The notes beneath the pieces are model-generated. The model did no database searches and was not told the origin of the DNA. It worked only from the letters and a program-made list of their open reading frames with translations. The position numbers and the translations under genes were made by a program. Shown here piece by piece: positions 22,850 to 33,599 of a stretch of DNA of 64,000 nucleotides. Numbering within the stretch: position 1 is the first letter of the stretch; each line of letters opens with the position of its first letter. This stretch comes from Adiantum capillus-veneris (taxonomy: Eukaryota; Streptophyta; Polypodiopsida; Polypodiales; Pteridaceae), in NCBI GenBank assembly GCA_014529385.2, contig CM043953.1, positions 69,544,372 through 69,608,371 of the forward strand, read 5' to 3'.

Positions 22850-24020
22850 AAGTCAATTATCCCTAATCTCATTAGATTAGTAAAAGACATTAGTTTAGGT
22901 CTTTTTTTAAAATTATATTATTAACTAAGAAAGATTAGACCTCTCTTTATTGATAATTATCTTCTTATACATAATTAAGCTGTTAAATATTGAATCTCTA
23001 ATTAGGAACAGATATTTAGTTGATTATTAACCTATATTAAGATTGAAATGGACTAATTTTGGTCTTAATTAATAAAAAAATAAACCAAACCAACAAAGAT
23101 AATTATGAATCAATTTTTAGAGATTCTACATACTGTTAAAAAGATACAAAAATTATATCAAATTATCTATCTAATTTTGGTATTGATTAAAGAAAACATT
23201 TTCTAGTTTTTAGTATATAATTAATGGGAAAATTAGAAATATAGATTAACAAAACATGGAGTAATTTTAAGAGAAGATTTACACTATTAAAAAATTGTCG
23301 TAGTTATCTCAAACATATTTGGTTGAAAATAATAATAATTAGACTCAAATTCTTTGTTTTTCCTAGAAAATTAAAACAAAAAATTAGTAAACTAACTTAG
23401 AAATTATAAGATAATCTTTAAAGTTAAAATAAACTATTGGAAACTCATGATAAAAATATCTTAATGAGATAATTTGTGTTACTAATTAATAAGTCCTAAA
23501 TTCTTTTTTCAGCAAAACATTAAAGGGAATAATTAGCAAATTAGCAAAAAATTATAGGATAATTTTTAGAGTAAGAATACTTTTTGAAGAACCCGTGATA
23601 AAAAATTTCTAATGACATAACTAGTTTCACTAATTACTAAGACCTAAATTCCTATTTTTAACAAAAACTTAAATGGAATAATTAGTAGATAAACTTAGAA
23701 TCTCATAAGATACTTTCAAAAGTATTAATACATTGTTGTGATAAAAATATTTCAAGGAGACAATTGGTTTCACTAATTACTATGACTAAAATACTCTATT
23801 TTTAGCAAGAAATTAAAGAGGCTAATTAGTAAATTGATTTGGAAAATTTTAAGATATTTTTTAGATCTATAATATACTCTTAGGATGCTAAGATAGATAT
23901 ACCTTAAATAGATATTTAGTACTATTAATTATTAAGTTAAAAATACCCTATTTTTTACTATATTTAAAAAGGGAAAATACAACAGTAACTCCTAAAATTA
24001 TAAGAAAATTATTAGAGCTC
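22850..24020. repeat. AT-rich diverged tandem array, units about 133-158 bp
   Basis: The landmark actaattaataagtcctaaa and its variants occur at 23481, 23639, 23772 and 23921. Each is followed by an A-rich run, attaaag...gctaattagt and aaattataagata-like words. Earlier, more diverged copies extend to about 22850. GC content is very low. No coding frames. Confidence 0.7.
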
Positions 24021-25789
24021 AAATACATAATAAGAAAGATTTGATAAAAATATCTTACCTGGATAGTTAGAAAGTTACTATGTCAAAAAATCACTATGAT
24101 TACTATAAACCAAATTAAAAAAATTAGAAGACTAATTCTTGAGATTATGTGTAAACTCCTATGCTAAATCAAGGTACTAGAAATCCATGATAATAATATC
24201 ATAGAAAAAGAAACTACCTATAATACTATATTCCAATAAAAGGCTTAGACTCTTGAAAAATTAGATTAAATTAGTTGGTGAAAAGATGTCATGAAATTCT
24301 TATTGTAAATTTTGATATTAATATACTTACCTAATGGTTAAGAATCCTTTTATAAAGATAAAGATTAGTACCCCCAAAAGAATGCATGCATATTAGTAAA
24401 TGGAGGATGATGTCACCACCAAGAGGGCCAGGGCCATTCACGACCATGAAGGTGATTCGAGTAGCATTCTAATGGACGAGAGTGTTCAATGTCTCTTAAC
24501 CTCAACATATTTTGGACTAGTCCCAAGTGGATCCTTGTTATGAAATAACTTTATAAGTAGCATAAATTCTTTGAAGTTATAACATTGCATCCGTTAAGGA
24601 ATAGATACGTAGTAGGACAGATTAAATTGGCTAAGAACGAAAGGATACCTTCCAAGAAACATTGTGTACTCGTTTGTTAAAATAGGAAAGAAATGTTTTG
24701 GTTATTCTGCATAAACCAGGAAAGGTCTGATTAATCATCTTTAAGACAGCTTGTCTCATACCACATTTGATTCCTTGGTATATTTTCACTTCAAGTGATG
24801 AATAATGATGGCTATAAGGCCACTTTTAAGTTTTCCACCCCTGTGAACGATGAGTTTCTACTCCGTTCATGTACCGTTTTCTTATCCTAGGGGAGCCTCC
24901 CAGTTGTATGACAACAACTGCTTTTCGTATGGATGCCCTAAACATTTGGGTGATGTTTTTTTCCACCCTAGAATTTGAATAAAGAAATAGGTCCTATTTT
25001 TTACGCTTGTACAGGTGATCTTGAGACAAGAAGAGTATTGGTCATGGGTATTATGGTCAATTTTTTTGGTTGCCAGTACCTTGTCTTAAGTCTAAAGATG
25101 TTTGTTTGATAAAGGATGTTTTTAATGTTGCTTTCAGTATTTGTTTTAAATAATACTTGTAAATGAGAAATTAAAAGGAACCATTATTTTTAAGCATAAA
25201 AAAGAATGTGGTAGTACTTAGAAAATAGATAAAGCATGTGTGAGTGCAGGGTGATAAGTAGGGATTGACTAAGGTTGTTGATCATGGATGGGTGGACCCG
25301 ACTAGTCGGGTAACTATTCATCAACATTCAATAAACTCCTTCAGTGAAAGAGGAATCCACCAACAGTTGTGCCCTCACTCGCGTAGAGAGAAAAAAGATT
25401 AATAAAGGATTCCATTAGGAAGAGAATGGGGTATAATAGGGCCTCTTTATTTGGCAGTTCAAGGAAAAACTTAAAACTTAATCAAGCTTTGACCAAGGGC
25501 TAGAATGGTGGGGTAGATAGTTTAGACATGCCTATATAAATATACTTTTGCTTATTTTCTTAGAGAATATATGCAGATTTTACTAGATCTGGTTGGAGTT
25601 ACTCTCACCCCAAAGCACCTTTTCAATCTTCAAATATTAAAATTTTTCCTCTCTTGTCCCCTCTTTGTCTTCTCTCTCTTCTTATTTCTCTCCCTCCAAA
25701 AGTGTCTTAAGCTCTCTTTCTCTCCCCTCAACTGCTGAAAAGTGAAGATCTGCAATCTTTATCTCCATTCTCTCTCTAAAATGCCCTGA

Positions 25790-25790
<1 letters not shown>
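24021..25790. other. Non-coding stretch
   Basis: Nothing recognised except a piece at about 25405-25525 (ttaggaagagaatggggtat ... aacttaat) that is a dispersed relative of the 184-bp repeat at 26860-27270. Confidence 0.4.

Positions 25791-25794
<4 letters not shown>

Positions 25795-25838
<44 letters not shown>
25795..25838. repeat. (CT)n microsatellite
   Basis: About 44 bases of CT. Confidence 0.95.
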
Positions 25839-25840
<2 letters not shown>

Positions 25841-25886
25841 CTCTTCTCATGATAGGGCATCTTTTTGTAAAGTAGCCTACCACACA

Positions 25887-26147
25887 TCATTCTACCTCTA
25901 TAACATCTCCTTCTAGATTTGCATCCTCTTCCTCCATAGCTACAACATCTCCTTCTAAACCTGCAACCTCGTTTGCCATAGCTACAAGATCTCCTTCTAT
26001 ATTTGCAACCTCTTTCTCCATAGATCGAACATATCCTTCTATATCTACAACCTCTTTCTCCATAGCTCCAACACCTTCTCTGTTAGATCTGCAACCTCTT
26101 TCTCCATAACTCCAACATCTCATTCTAGATCTGCAACTGTTAGTCAA
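25887..26147 (-). CDS. 42-bp minisatellite encoding a coiled-coil repeat
   Basis: The word caacctctttctccata or a variant starts at 25922, 25964, 26006, 26048 and 26092, with spacings of 42, 42, 42 and 44. On the minus strand each 42-base unit is 14 codons, or two heptads: MEKEVANIEGDLVA, with Met, Val, Ile, Leu in 4-3-4-3 spacing and charged residues between, the pattern of a coiled coil. The frame ends in TGA at 25887-25889. The extra two bases in the last spacing shift the frame, so the unit nearest the N-terminus reads in another frame (DVGVMEKEVADL). No promoter or start context is evident. Either a fragment of a structural protein gene or a satellite with accidental coding order. Confidence 0.4.
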   Translation of the reverse strand: MTNSCRSRMRCWSYGERGCRSNREGVGAMEKEVVDIEGYVRSMEKEVANIEGDLVAMANEVAGLEGDVVAMEEEDANLEGDVIEVE

Positions 26148-26348
26148 GCCTTAGCGAGATATAATCAGCCATTTTGTGGCTCAATTTCAGACCAAGAACC
26201 AACCAATCCAAGATGGACATTCAAGTGTGGAACCAAATCTCAACAACCAAGAATCAATTGAAAGTGTCTGCTAAACTCACAACTGCAAAGAAAGGTGCTG
26301 CAAATGGAAGGCAAAAAGAAGGGGCTAAAAGGTGGAGCAATAGAGTGG

Positions 26349-26351
26349 TAG

Positions 26352-26402
<51 letters not shown>
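26349..26402. repeat. (GA)n microsatellite
   Basis: About 54 bases of GA. The frames through it (ERERER, SLSLSL) are artefacts. Confidence 0.95.
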
Positions 26403-26405
<3 letters not shown>

Positions 26406-26859
26406 TAGCTCTATTTCCCATGTACGGAACAATTAAGTACACCACTCAATGCTAAGTGACTGGGCTCATGTAATTGATTAAGGAAATACAATCTTTACAA
26501 TCTTATTGTGTCATCTCTTTACTTGCACTGAACTTTGTCATTGTTTTGAAGTTACTTTATGTTGTCATTCAAATAGTGGTTAACTATGTGCACTTGTCTT
26601 GAAATACTATTGTTTCTCTCACTTTCTAGGCCCCACAAAAATTTGTGCCGAGAATCAAGTTAGCCAATAACTTTTGTAGTTGATACATTCTTGTACATAA
26701 TTGGATATCAATAGTGGCTGGTGAAAGGATGGTCACAAGGCCCCATAAAACAAAGGAAAGATCATTATTCATATTTCTAAATAAAGGGCATCTAAATCCA
26801 AAATGTGAACATGAAACATATAGCTTCTAATAGTATAATCAACCTTTATAGAAATTAGG

Positions 26860-27270
26860 AAGAGAATGGGATATAGGAGGGCCTCTTATTTGGAAGTTTA
26901 AGTAAGTATTTAAAACTTAATGAATCTTTGAACAAATTGAGAATGGTGGGGAAGGTGGTGGACTTTAGGACATATGCACAAAAGTTCCTTGGATCAAGTT
27001 AGTGGCTTAGGCCAACAGATCATGGTAGATTTTGGTAATGTCACCATAACTTATGTATACAATATGAAATATTTATGGAAGTATAGTAAGTACTTAAAAC
27101 TTAATGAATCTTTGACCAAATTTCAAAATGGTGGGGGAGGTGGTGGACTTTAGGACATGCACAAAAGTTCCTTGGATCAAGTTAGTGGCTTAGACCACGT
27201 AGGTCACGGTAGATTTTGGTAATCTCACCATAACTTATGTATACAATATGAAATATTCATGAAAGTGTAG
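26860..27270. repeat. 184-bp tandem duplication
   Basis: agtaagta(t/c)ttaaaactta begins at 26901 and again at 27085. Both copies continue through caaaagttccttggatcaag and accataacttatgtatacaa. A third, dispersed copy of the left part lies near 25405-25525. Confidence 0.85.
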
Positions 27271-27764
27271 TTTGAAAATATTAAAAACATGATAAGACTC
27301 ATATTTGATTTCAAAGGACCCAAAAAATTTATTTTTGAAAACATAGGAGTTTATGCAATAGTTGTAGTTTATTGCTGAGCTTAAATGAGTATTGAATTCC
27401 ATCAATCTTTATTGACATATCGTAAAAGCTTCACATTTGTACTACATACCTAAAAATGATATTTTTTAAAACAAATTGAGCCAACTTAAGAAATACCTTA
27501 CCTACATTCATGACTTAGTAAAAATTCTTGCAATTTAACTAATTATTCTGTTGAAGATGAACATGGGAATGCATTAATTATGGCCCTTGATTTACCCTTG
27601 TAATTCTTATTTTAAAAAATCACATTTGTAAGACCCTCATAATGAGGAGAAGCCATCGTACATGAGAAAAATCACTCACCGAAAAACTAAAATAACTCGT
27701 CAAAAAACCAAAAAGGCTCACCGGAATATTCCCGTTTGTAAGAATATATTACTGGATTGTGACT
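27271..27764. other. Non-coding stretch
   Basis: No coding content recognised. Confidence 0.4.
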
Positions 27765-28036
27765 GAAAGAATGGGATTTTCTATGCGAGGTCATGTTCTG
27801 AGGTAGATTATGGCCAAATCATGCCTATTTTGCACCAAAGAACCCAGCCGGGTGGTTTTTCAAGACCCGAGGAGTTCTGATCGAGTCCCGTACGCCACGG
27901 CACGGAAATGGCATGTTTGACCAGGCCCCTTGGGTCTCGAAAAACCACCCGACCGGGTTCTTTGGTGCAAAATAGGCGTGATTTGGCCATAATCTACCTC
28001 GGGAACATGACCTTGCATGGAAAGTTCCATTCTTTC
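27765..28036. repeat. Long inverted repeat: ~104-bp arms, ~63-bp spacer
   Basis: The left arm 27765-27868 (gaaagaatgggattttctat ... caagaccc) pairs with the right arm 27932-28036 (gggtctcg ... ccattctttc). By eye about 90 percent of bases match. Differences include g/a changes in agaaccc(a/g)(g/t)ccgggtgg and a one-base length change at gttct-gag / gttcccgag. The minus frames 27808-27990, 27825-28043 and 27860-28156 only translate this palindrome. It could be an inverted duplication, a foldback element or a source of double-stranded hairpin RNA. Confidence 0.9.
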
Positions 28037-29460
28037 TCTCCAAAAATGTAGCATATACCTAAGTTGATCATGGTGCCAAAAAAGCTCATACTTTGACGGA
28101 CCCAACAAGTCTCCAATGCAAAACATTCTTCCAAATCTTTTTTGAAGTGACCCCATTTTCTCAGATAAGTAGATTTCTTACAAAGAGGGTACACAAGACT
28201 AGACCCTTAGTGAACATGTCAAAAAAAGTTTAAAAGAGGAAGTGTAATACGGCTCAAACCATAGAGGAACAAACAGTTGTAGAGAGTGAAGAAAAAAGTA
28301 CAAGAACAATTTCCTTGCATGGAAACAACAATCATCTCCTCCCACACCACCACTGAATAAGAAGAATAGGAAACGGAGAGTCATCATAGTATCTTTGCAT
28401 GATATACAAAAATATTAATGAGTGTGAATCCCATAATACCCAAAGCTCCATACTAAAGGCTGAATTGTGAAATAATTAAGAATTTTCCTAAACTACTAAA
28501 GTCCAATAGTCTTTGGAATGTGGTTGACAAAAAGAAATTGATGACCCTTTATCACTATTGCATAGAAAGTGAGTAGATGAAAGTGTGGAACCTCCTCCAT
28601 CACCTCATCTTTATCTAGTACTTAAGTTATGTTGTCCGTCAGGTTAGAGTCATGTAAGAGCACAAGCTTCATTGAGGCCTCTTCATGCTCACTTATATCT
28701 TCAACCTCCTTATCTCTCTTCATGCTCTTTCCTTTTCTCTTATTTCTCTCTGTGTCCTCAAGCACTAGCAAAGCTAGGTCCATGTCCCAATTAGGAAATT
28801 GGATACCTATACGCCTCATGCCCAAGTGATGCATAGTCAATGAGGCCATTGTAATAATCTACCTTGTAGTCCCTCTTAGAAAGCCCTTTGACAAATTTCA
28901 ATAAGCAATATCAAAAATTCTTGTCAGATTTTTACATATGCTTTAGAAAATTAATCGATAATTACATGGTGTAAGCCCTTTAAAATGATTCATATTCACA
29001 AATGTATGCCTCCGTGTAGTACTAATTAGAATTCACTTAATTACTAAAAATTGAAGTTAAAAATATTTTTATGTGGAGAAGATAAATAGAGAATTAAACT
29101 TATGGACTTGCACAATAATACAACTCTTGGATGCCATTCTCTAAGACTTAATTACTTTTAGTTGAAACACCCAGAACTTAAAAAATTCATGAAATATCAA
29201 AATAATCGCACCTGAATTGAATTAAAGATTAAAATAACTTAAATTAAACTTTACAATCAATAGTTATGCACAGAGTTGGGGTGTAATACAAGTTTTCATT
29301 AAGATAAGGCCCTGTGGTTGAGCTTGTACAATGATACATCCTGGGAATGAGATGTTCTTACAAGTACAACCCTTCTCTTCTCCTGACCTTACAATTTTTC
29401 TATTCACACAAAAGGAATACTATTCAAGGACTGAGGTACCTAAAAAAATTGTAAAGATGT
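28037..29460. other. Mostly non-coding stretch
   Basis: The minus frame 28622-28849 reads MDLALLVLEDTERNKRKGKS followed by a Lys/Glu-rich segment. It is protein-like but unrecognised. Nothing else stands out. Confidence 0.3.
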
Positions 29461-29489
29461 CAGTCAGCATTGACACAACTATTGGGCAC

Positions 29490-30170
29490 AGGTGGGGGAA
29501 TATTTGAAGGTCCACAAGCTCTTCAAAAACAATATTGGAGTCCAGTGCCTCCCATACTCCCATTGTTCGCTTCCATCTTCAGTATGGAAATTTCAATGAG
29601 CAGCCTTGATTTGCAGATTGGTATCTGTATACCAATTTTTTCCAATAATAGTCTAGCATTCGATGTGGCATAAGCATGTCCATATAAGAATCTCTCTTGT
29701 GAGGGAATCTCTCAACGTAAACACTCTGCATATAAAAACTTGCCAACGTCCGCATGGATAGCTTTAAAGCCGCCTATAAAAGATTCCATTGGCTCCCACT
29801 CTGCAAAGTTAGATGGAAAATATATGAAAGAAAAACACACCAAATTATGCATATATTGAAGCAACCTAAGAGGTAAAAGCATAAATGGTACAATCCAAAA
29901 CATTTAAATAGAAGCAAAATATGTACACTTTTCAAGAAACCTAGGTTGAGGCAAAGACATGTCAAGCACCAACAAAGAAGTTATATACACATGTTGTACC
30001 TTTGTAGACGCTTGTGATCTTGAGTTTTCTTGAAACCCATGATCTTCCCCTTCCAATGATGTGTCTGAGAAGCCATGTGTTTGCTTGACACCTTCTGTAA
30101 ACTCCATGAACTTGGCTGCATTTTCACCCACATAAATCATTTGTACCCATGATAGCAAGCGAAGAACCAC
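29490..30170 (-). pseudogene. Unidentified coding-like pieces with an intron-like gap
   Basis: The minus frame 30170-29904 has VGENAAKFMEFTEGVKQTHG and GFQENSRSQASTK, then AG|GTACAA at 30000/29999, which resembles a splice donor. A pyrimidine-rich acceptor ctaactttgcag ends at 29801. It is followed by EWEPMESFIGGFKAIHADVG (29798 onward), a TGA near 29711, then RFLYGHAYATSNARLLLEKI. The 199-base gap has intron character, but joining at these sites leaves the two frames out of phase by one base. So it is either a pseudogene or misread. The plus strand is also partly open here (29470-29673). Family unknown. Confidence 0.3.
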
Positions 30171-30199
30171 TATCGTTCTATGACATCATATTGACCCTA

Positions 30200-30644
30200 C
30201 CGCACCTACCCTCTTCACTTGTCTCATCTTAGACATCTCCCACTACTCATTCATGCAATTACAACAGGCATACCCAACCACCTCCTTCCACACTACCCTT
30301 CTCTTGAATGTTATTCCAAAGAATGAAATTCAACAAATCATTGTCTCCTTTGCTAGTTTGCATGATCCATCCATTTATTCACTTCCTGACATGCGTGAGC
30401 AAATGCAACTTGTGAAATAGCTACATGTAGAATTGAAGGCCAAGGAAAATATTGTCTTCTTCAAATCATCAGAGAACAGAAGATGAGCTAGCATCGATAC
30501 GCCTATCTAAGAAGAGAGGGAGTTTGTTACCTTTGCAACACTAGAAGTTTTAGTTTCGAAGGAAGCAAGTCTTGATATGAGCAACTCCCTGACAAAGCCA
30601 TTTTTCATTTGTGGATGCCACCAGATCAATATTTTTCACAATGT
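30200..30644 (+). pseudogene. Kinase-like pseudogene, upstream part (split by gypsy insertion)
   Basis: The plus-strand frame gives VIPKNEIQQIIVSFASLHDP, MREQMQLVK-stop-LHVELKAKEN, FVTFATLEVLVSKEASLDMS and SLTKPFFICGCHQINIFHN, ending at the gypsy target site (aatgt, 30640-30644). It reads on in frame into the kinase-like C-lobe beyond the element (from 38999). Position and order suggest the N-lobe and hinge region, but I see no glycine-rich loop or invariant Lys in clear form. Several stops. Confidence rests mainly on continuity with the downstream half. Confidence 0.45.
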
Positions 30645-31820
30645 TGTCGTGCCGTGGCACATACATAGTGTGAAATAAAAACATTCACCTCACTTTTGAC
30701 ACATTTTGATGCATGTAAATAAAAGCAATCATGTATATATTTTGATATATGTTGAAGCGGCAATTGCGGTCGTTATCATGTACATACCTACCCGGGGAAT
30801 CGTGGCCCTGGATGTGGCTTGATAAGATGCTTATTTTGGTTTTATGATGTACATATTCCAAGTGTTTCATGGTGGCACACTCATCTCACCTATAAAGACT
30901 TATGAGGGTAAAAATTGTCAAAAAATGCAGCTAACAAGCATCGACGTAGAATTGTATGGAAAGTGATGTAAAATGGAATATTGATGGAAAATGATGCATA
31001 TCTATGTTTTTTATATGTATGCAAGTGGTTCCACAAATTTAGGGATTTTTCTGACTCTGTTTGGGATTTTTTGCATCAAGATTGATCCTTTTTTTTTTGT
31101 CAAAAATGAGCTGAAAATGGCCTAGTTTTGGTCCAAACTGGGAAAATGGCCTAAACATTGACACATCGGCTGAAAATTCCATGGGGAAGAGAGAGAAGGC
31201 TGCTTTTTAGTGAAAAAACCTACAATTTTTCTTTATTGTGCAATTGCTTTCGTGGTTGCTCAATCTATGTGTAGTGCAGTCCTACCTCTTCGCAATCTTG
31301 TATTTGAGCTTGTGAGGAAGTGAATTAGGGTTTCCCGTTATCAAAATGGTGTGTGGGATCTTACATCTCTGAAAAATCAAAAAAGGGTTGCCGTGAAGGT
31401 GGAAGCTCTTGTTTTCCTTTCAATTGTTTGAACTTACCACTATGTAATTGGGGGTGAGGCTATATGTTTCCATGAAAGAGGTTTGGGTTTTGAATGGAAT
31501 TTGTGCTTCTATGAGAGTTGAAGTTTCATGGCTGAAAGTTTAGTGTTCTTAATTTCTCTTTTTAAGTAAAATTGGATGTGAATTGGTGATTCTTTCATCA
31601 CGAACTCGTGTACAAAAACAAGCAATTTCCAAGCACAATAGGGGAGAGCGTTTGTGACTGACTTGTCACGAATGCTTTTAGTTTTTTAGTCATCTTTAGA
31701 AAGAGAGTTGGTGATTTTCCATAAACGCTTTTTCTTAAAGTGTTTGTGACTCTCATCACAAAATCTCACAGCCATAGGTTTTGCACCTTCCCAGCTAGAC
31801 CGCACACATCTCGACATTTC
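30645..31820 (+). repeat. 5' LTR of the gypsy element (~1.18 kb)
   Basis: It starts TGTCGTGCCGTGGCACATAC and aligns without gaps to TGTCATGATGTGGCACGTAC at 38015, with shared landmarks throughout (ggggaatcgtggccctggat, ccaagtgtttcatggtggca). A TATAAAG box lies at 30891-30897. The 3' copy is about 190 bases shorter through internal deletion. Confidence 0.88.
30891..30897 (+). promoter_or_regulatory. LTR TATA box
   Basis: TATAAAG; the 3' LTR has TATAAGG at the same place (38280). Confidence 0.5.
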
Positions 31821-32025
31821 TGGTGAACCCGATGTGAAGCAGTTAGGGTGGGGCTTCAAAAAATTGTTTTCAAAGGTTAAAATACAAATAATTAAAGCTA
31901 TGGTTTTGCACCTTCCCAGCTAGACCGCACACATCCCGACATTTTTTGTGAGCCCGACGTGAAGCAACTGGGGTGGGGCTTCAAAACCTTATTTTCCAAG
32001 GTTCAAATACAAATAATTAAAGCTA
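31774..32025 (+). repeat. 125-bp tandem duplication of LTR end and primer-binding site
   Basis: ggttttgcaccttcccagct begins at 31777 and again at 31902. Each copy continues through the LTR terminus (ccgcacacat...cgacat) and into the primer-binding region (TGGTGAACCCGATGTGAAG at 31821; TTGTGAGCCCGACGTGAAG at 31946) and a shared tail ending attaaagctatg. The second primer site has lost the leading TGG. Confidence 0.85.
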
Positions 32026-33559
32026 TGAATCAGTAAGATCAACAAGGAATGTGTTTTAATCAAGGAACAATGAAAATGTTTCAAGCATTTGCAATGTTTA
32101 TGCAACAACAATAGGCTCAGAAAGAAGGGAGGTGTCAGCAACCAAAGCCCTTCAAGCTATTATGAAAAAAAATGGACCAATTTGATGGGAAGATGTCACA
32201 AAGTTTCTTCGTATATGTAAAGGAAATGGAGCTACAACGGGTTTGAGAGGTGGACATGATTTGTAGTTTTGAGGTCGTTGTGGTCCTTGAGATTAGAGAC
32301 CATGTAAGGGGAATCAGGGAGGAGCATGAAGGAGATTGGGAGAAATTCAAATTATCCCTAAAGTAGGAATACGTCACGGAGGACTCTAAAAGGGTTACAA
32401 AAAGGACTTTCTTGGAATGGGTCACAAATTATCCAAAAGAAGGACTTTCCATCACGTAACTTGTTGAGAGAGTTTGAGCGGCACTATGCTCATCTATCAG
32501 GACTAGAGCAAGCTATTTTGGATAGTGAAAATACTGAACTATTCCTTCAAGCTACAGGTCATGAGCTCCAAAAAAAATTAGAGCTACTCCTTGAAGACAA
32601 GGATACAGAACAGGGTCTAAAGACTGAGTGGAGAGAGTTGAGGATGCAGTCTCATTGCTTGCTAATAATGTATGGACAAGATGGTGGTGAATCGTACTAC
32701 CTCTACTCCTAGAACGTCAAAGATCCCACCAAAGACTATTGTTGTGAGTCCAAAAGGTGATAATTTAATTCTTGATGAGTTTGTTAAGGGCATGCAAGAA
32801 ATGAAAAATATGACAAGGCTTGAAGAGAAAGGAAAACCTGCACGACATAAATCCCAAAGCAAAGAAGGATTTGTGCACATATGCATATGGTGTGATAGCA
32901 CATACCATGGCAAAAGGCATTGTGATAGCTTCAGTGATGCCTTGAAAAGAGATCTTGTGTTTTTTAAGGATGGCAAGATCCATATGTGGGAGTCAAGTAT
33001 GCCATTAGGAACTAACTTTGGAAAAGGGGGTATGCAGAAGTTAGTGGAGGATATTGCGACCAATCATGCTATTTCTACAGTGGAGGCTGCACCCTATGGG
33101 GCAAAGATAGATCTAATTTCAAAGAAAGCATTAAAGTCTACTCAAGATGCTTTTAAGGAGGTTGATATCTTGTGTCCATATGCAGTAGCGTCAGCCAAAA
33201 AGGGAAGGTAACTAAACGAGTGTTACATGAAGCTGTTAATTGCATACACCATGCAACAGGTTGGGATGACCCTCTAGACTCTTTATCAGTGCATGCATAT
33301 CTTGCAAAATGCTATAAAAATGAATCAATTGTGGAAGAGAAGTGTAGAAGTGAGAATGGAGATGCAGATAATTCTATTTCAAAGAGGGTTACAAAAGCGG
33401 GAGGAAGAAAGGATCCTGGACCTCCTTATGAGGCTCCACACAGGTGCCTACTCCTCTTGAGAAAGGATCCTGGACCTTCTTATGAGGCTCCACCACAGGT
33501 GCCTACTCCTCCTGAGATTCCTATGGAGGAGGCATCTACAGGGAAGAAGAAAGAGCAAG
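32025..33559 (+). pseudogene. Gypsy gag remnant with variant zinc knuckle
   Basis: The likely start is ATG 32025, followed at once by a stop (MNQ-stop). Recognisable gag blocks are SQSFFVYVKEME, RTFLEWVTNYPKEGLSI (about 32400-32450), LLREFERHYAHLSGLEQAIL (32461-32520) and LQKKLELLLEDKD. The knuckle CIWCDSTYHGKRHC (about 32884-32925) has C-x2-C-x4-H-x4-C spacing and is followed by LVFFKDGKIHMW and NFGKGGMQKLVED. The segment 33172-33564 holds KRVTKAGG and a Pro-rich duplicated PGPPYEAP / PGPSYEAP. Stops and frame changes occur throughout. Gag would assemble the particle and bind RNA. Confidence 0.85.
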
Positions 33560-33599
33560 GATAGCAAAGGCAAAAAGCCTTGCATACAAACTACAATCT

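Noticed and set aside
27808-28194. Four minus-strand ORFs of 60-98 codons
   Set aside because: They exist because of the inverted repeat. Their peptides repeat each other's segments (for example GGFSRPKG and GWFFETQG) and show no domain.
32135-32425. 96-codon minus-strand ORF
   Set aside because: Antisense of the gypsy gag, whose plus-strand motifs (FLEWVTNYPKEGLSI) are recognisable.
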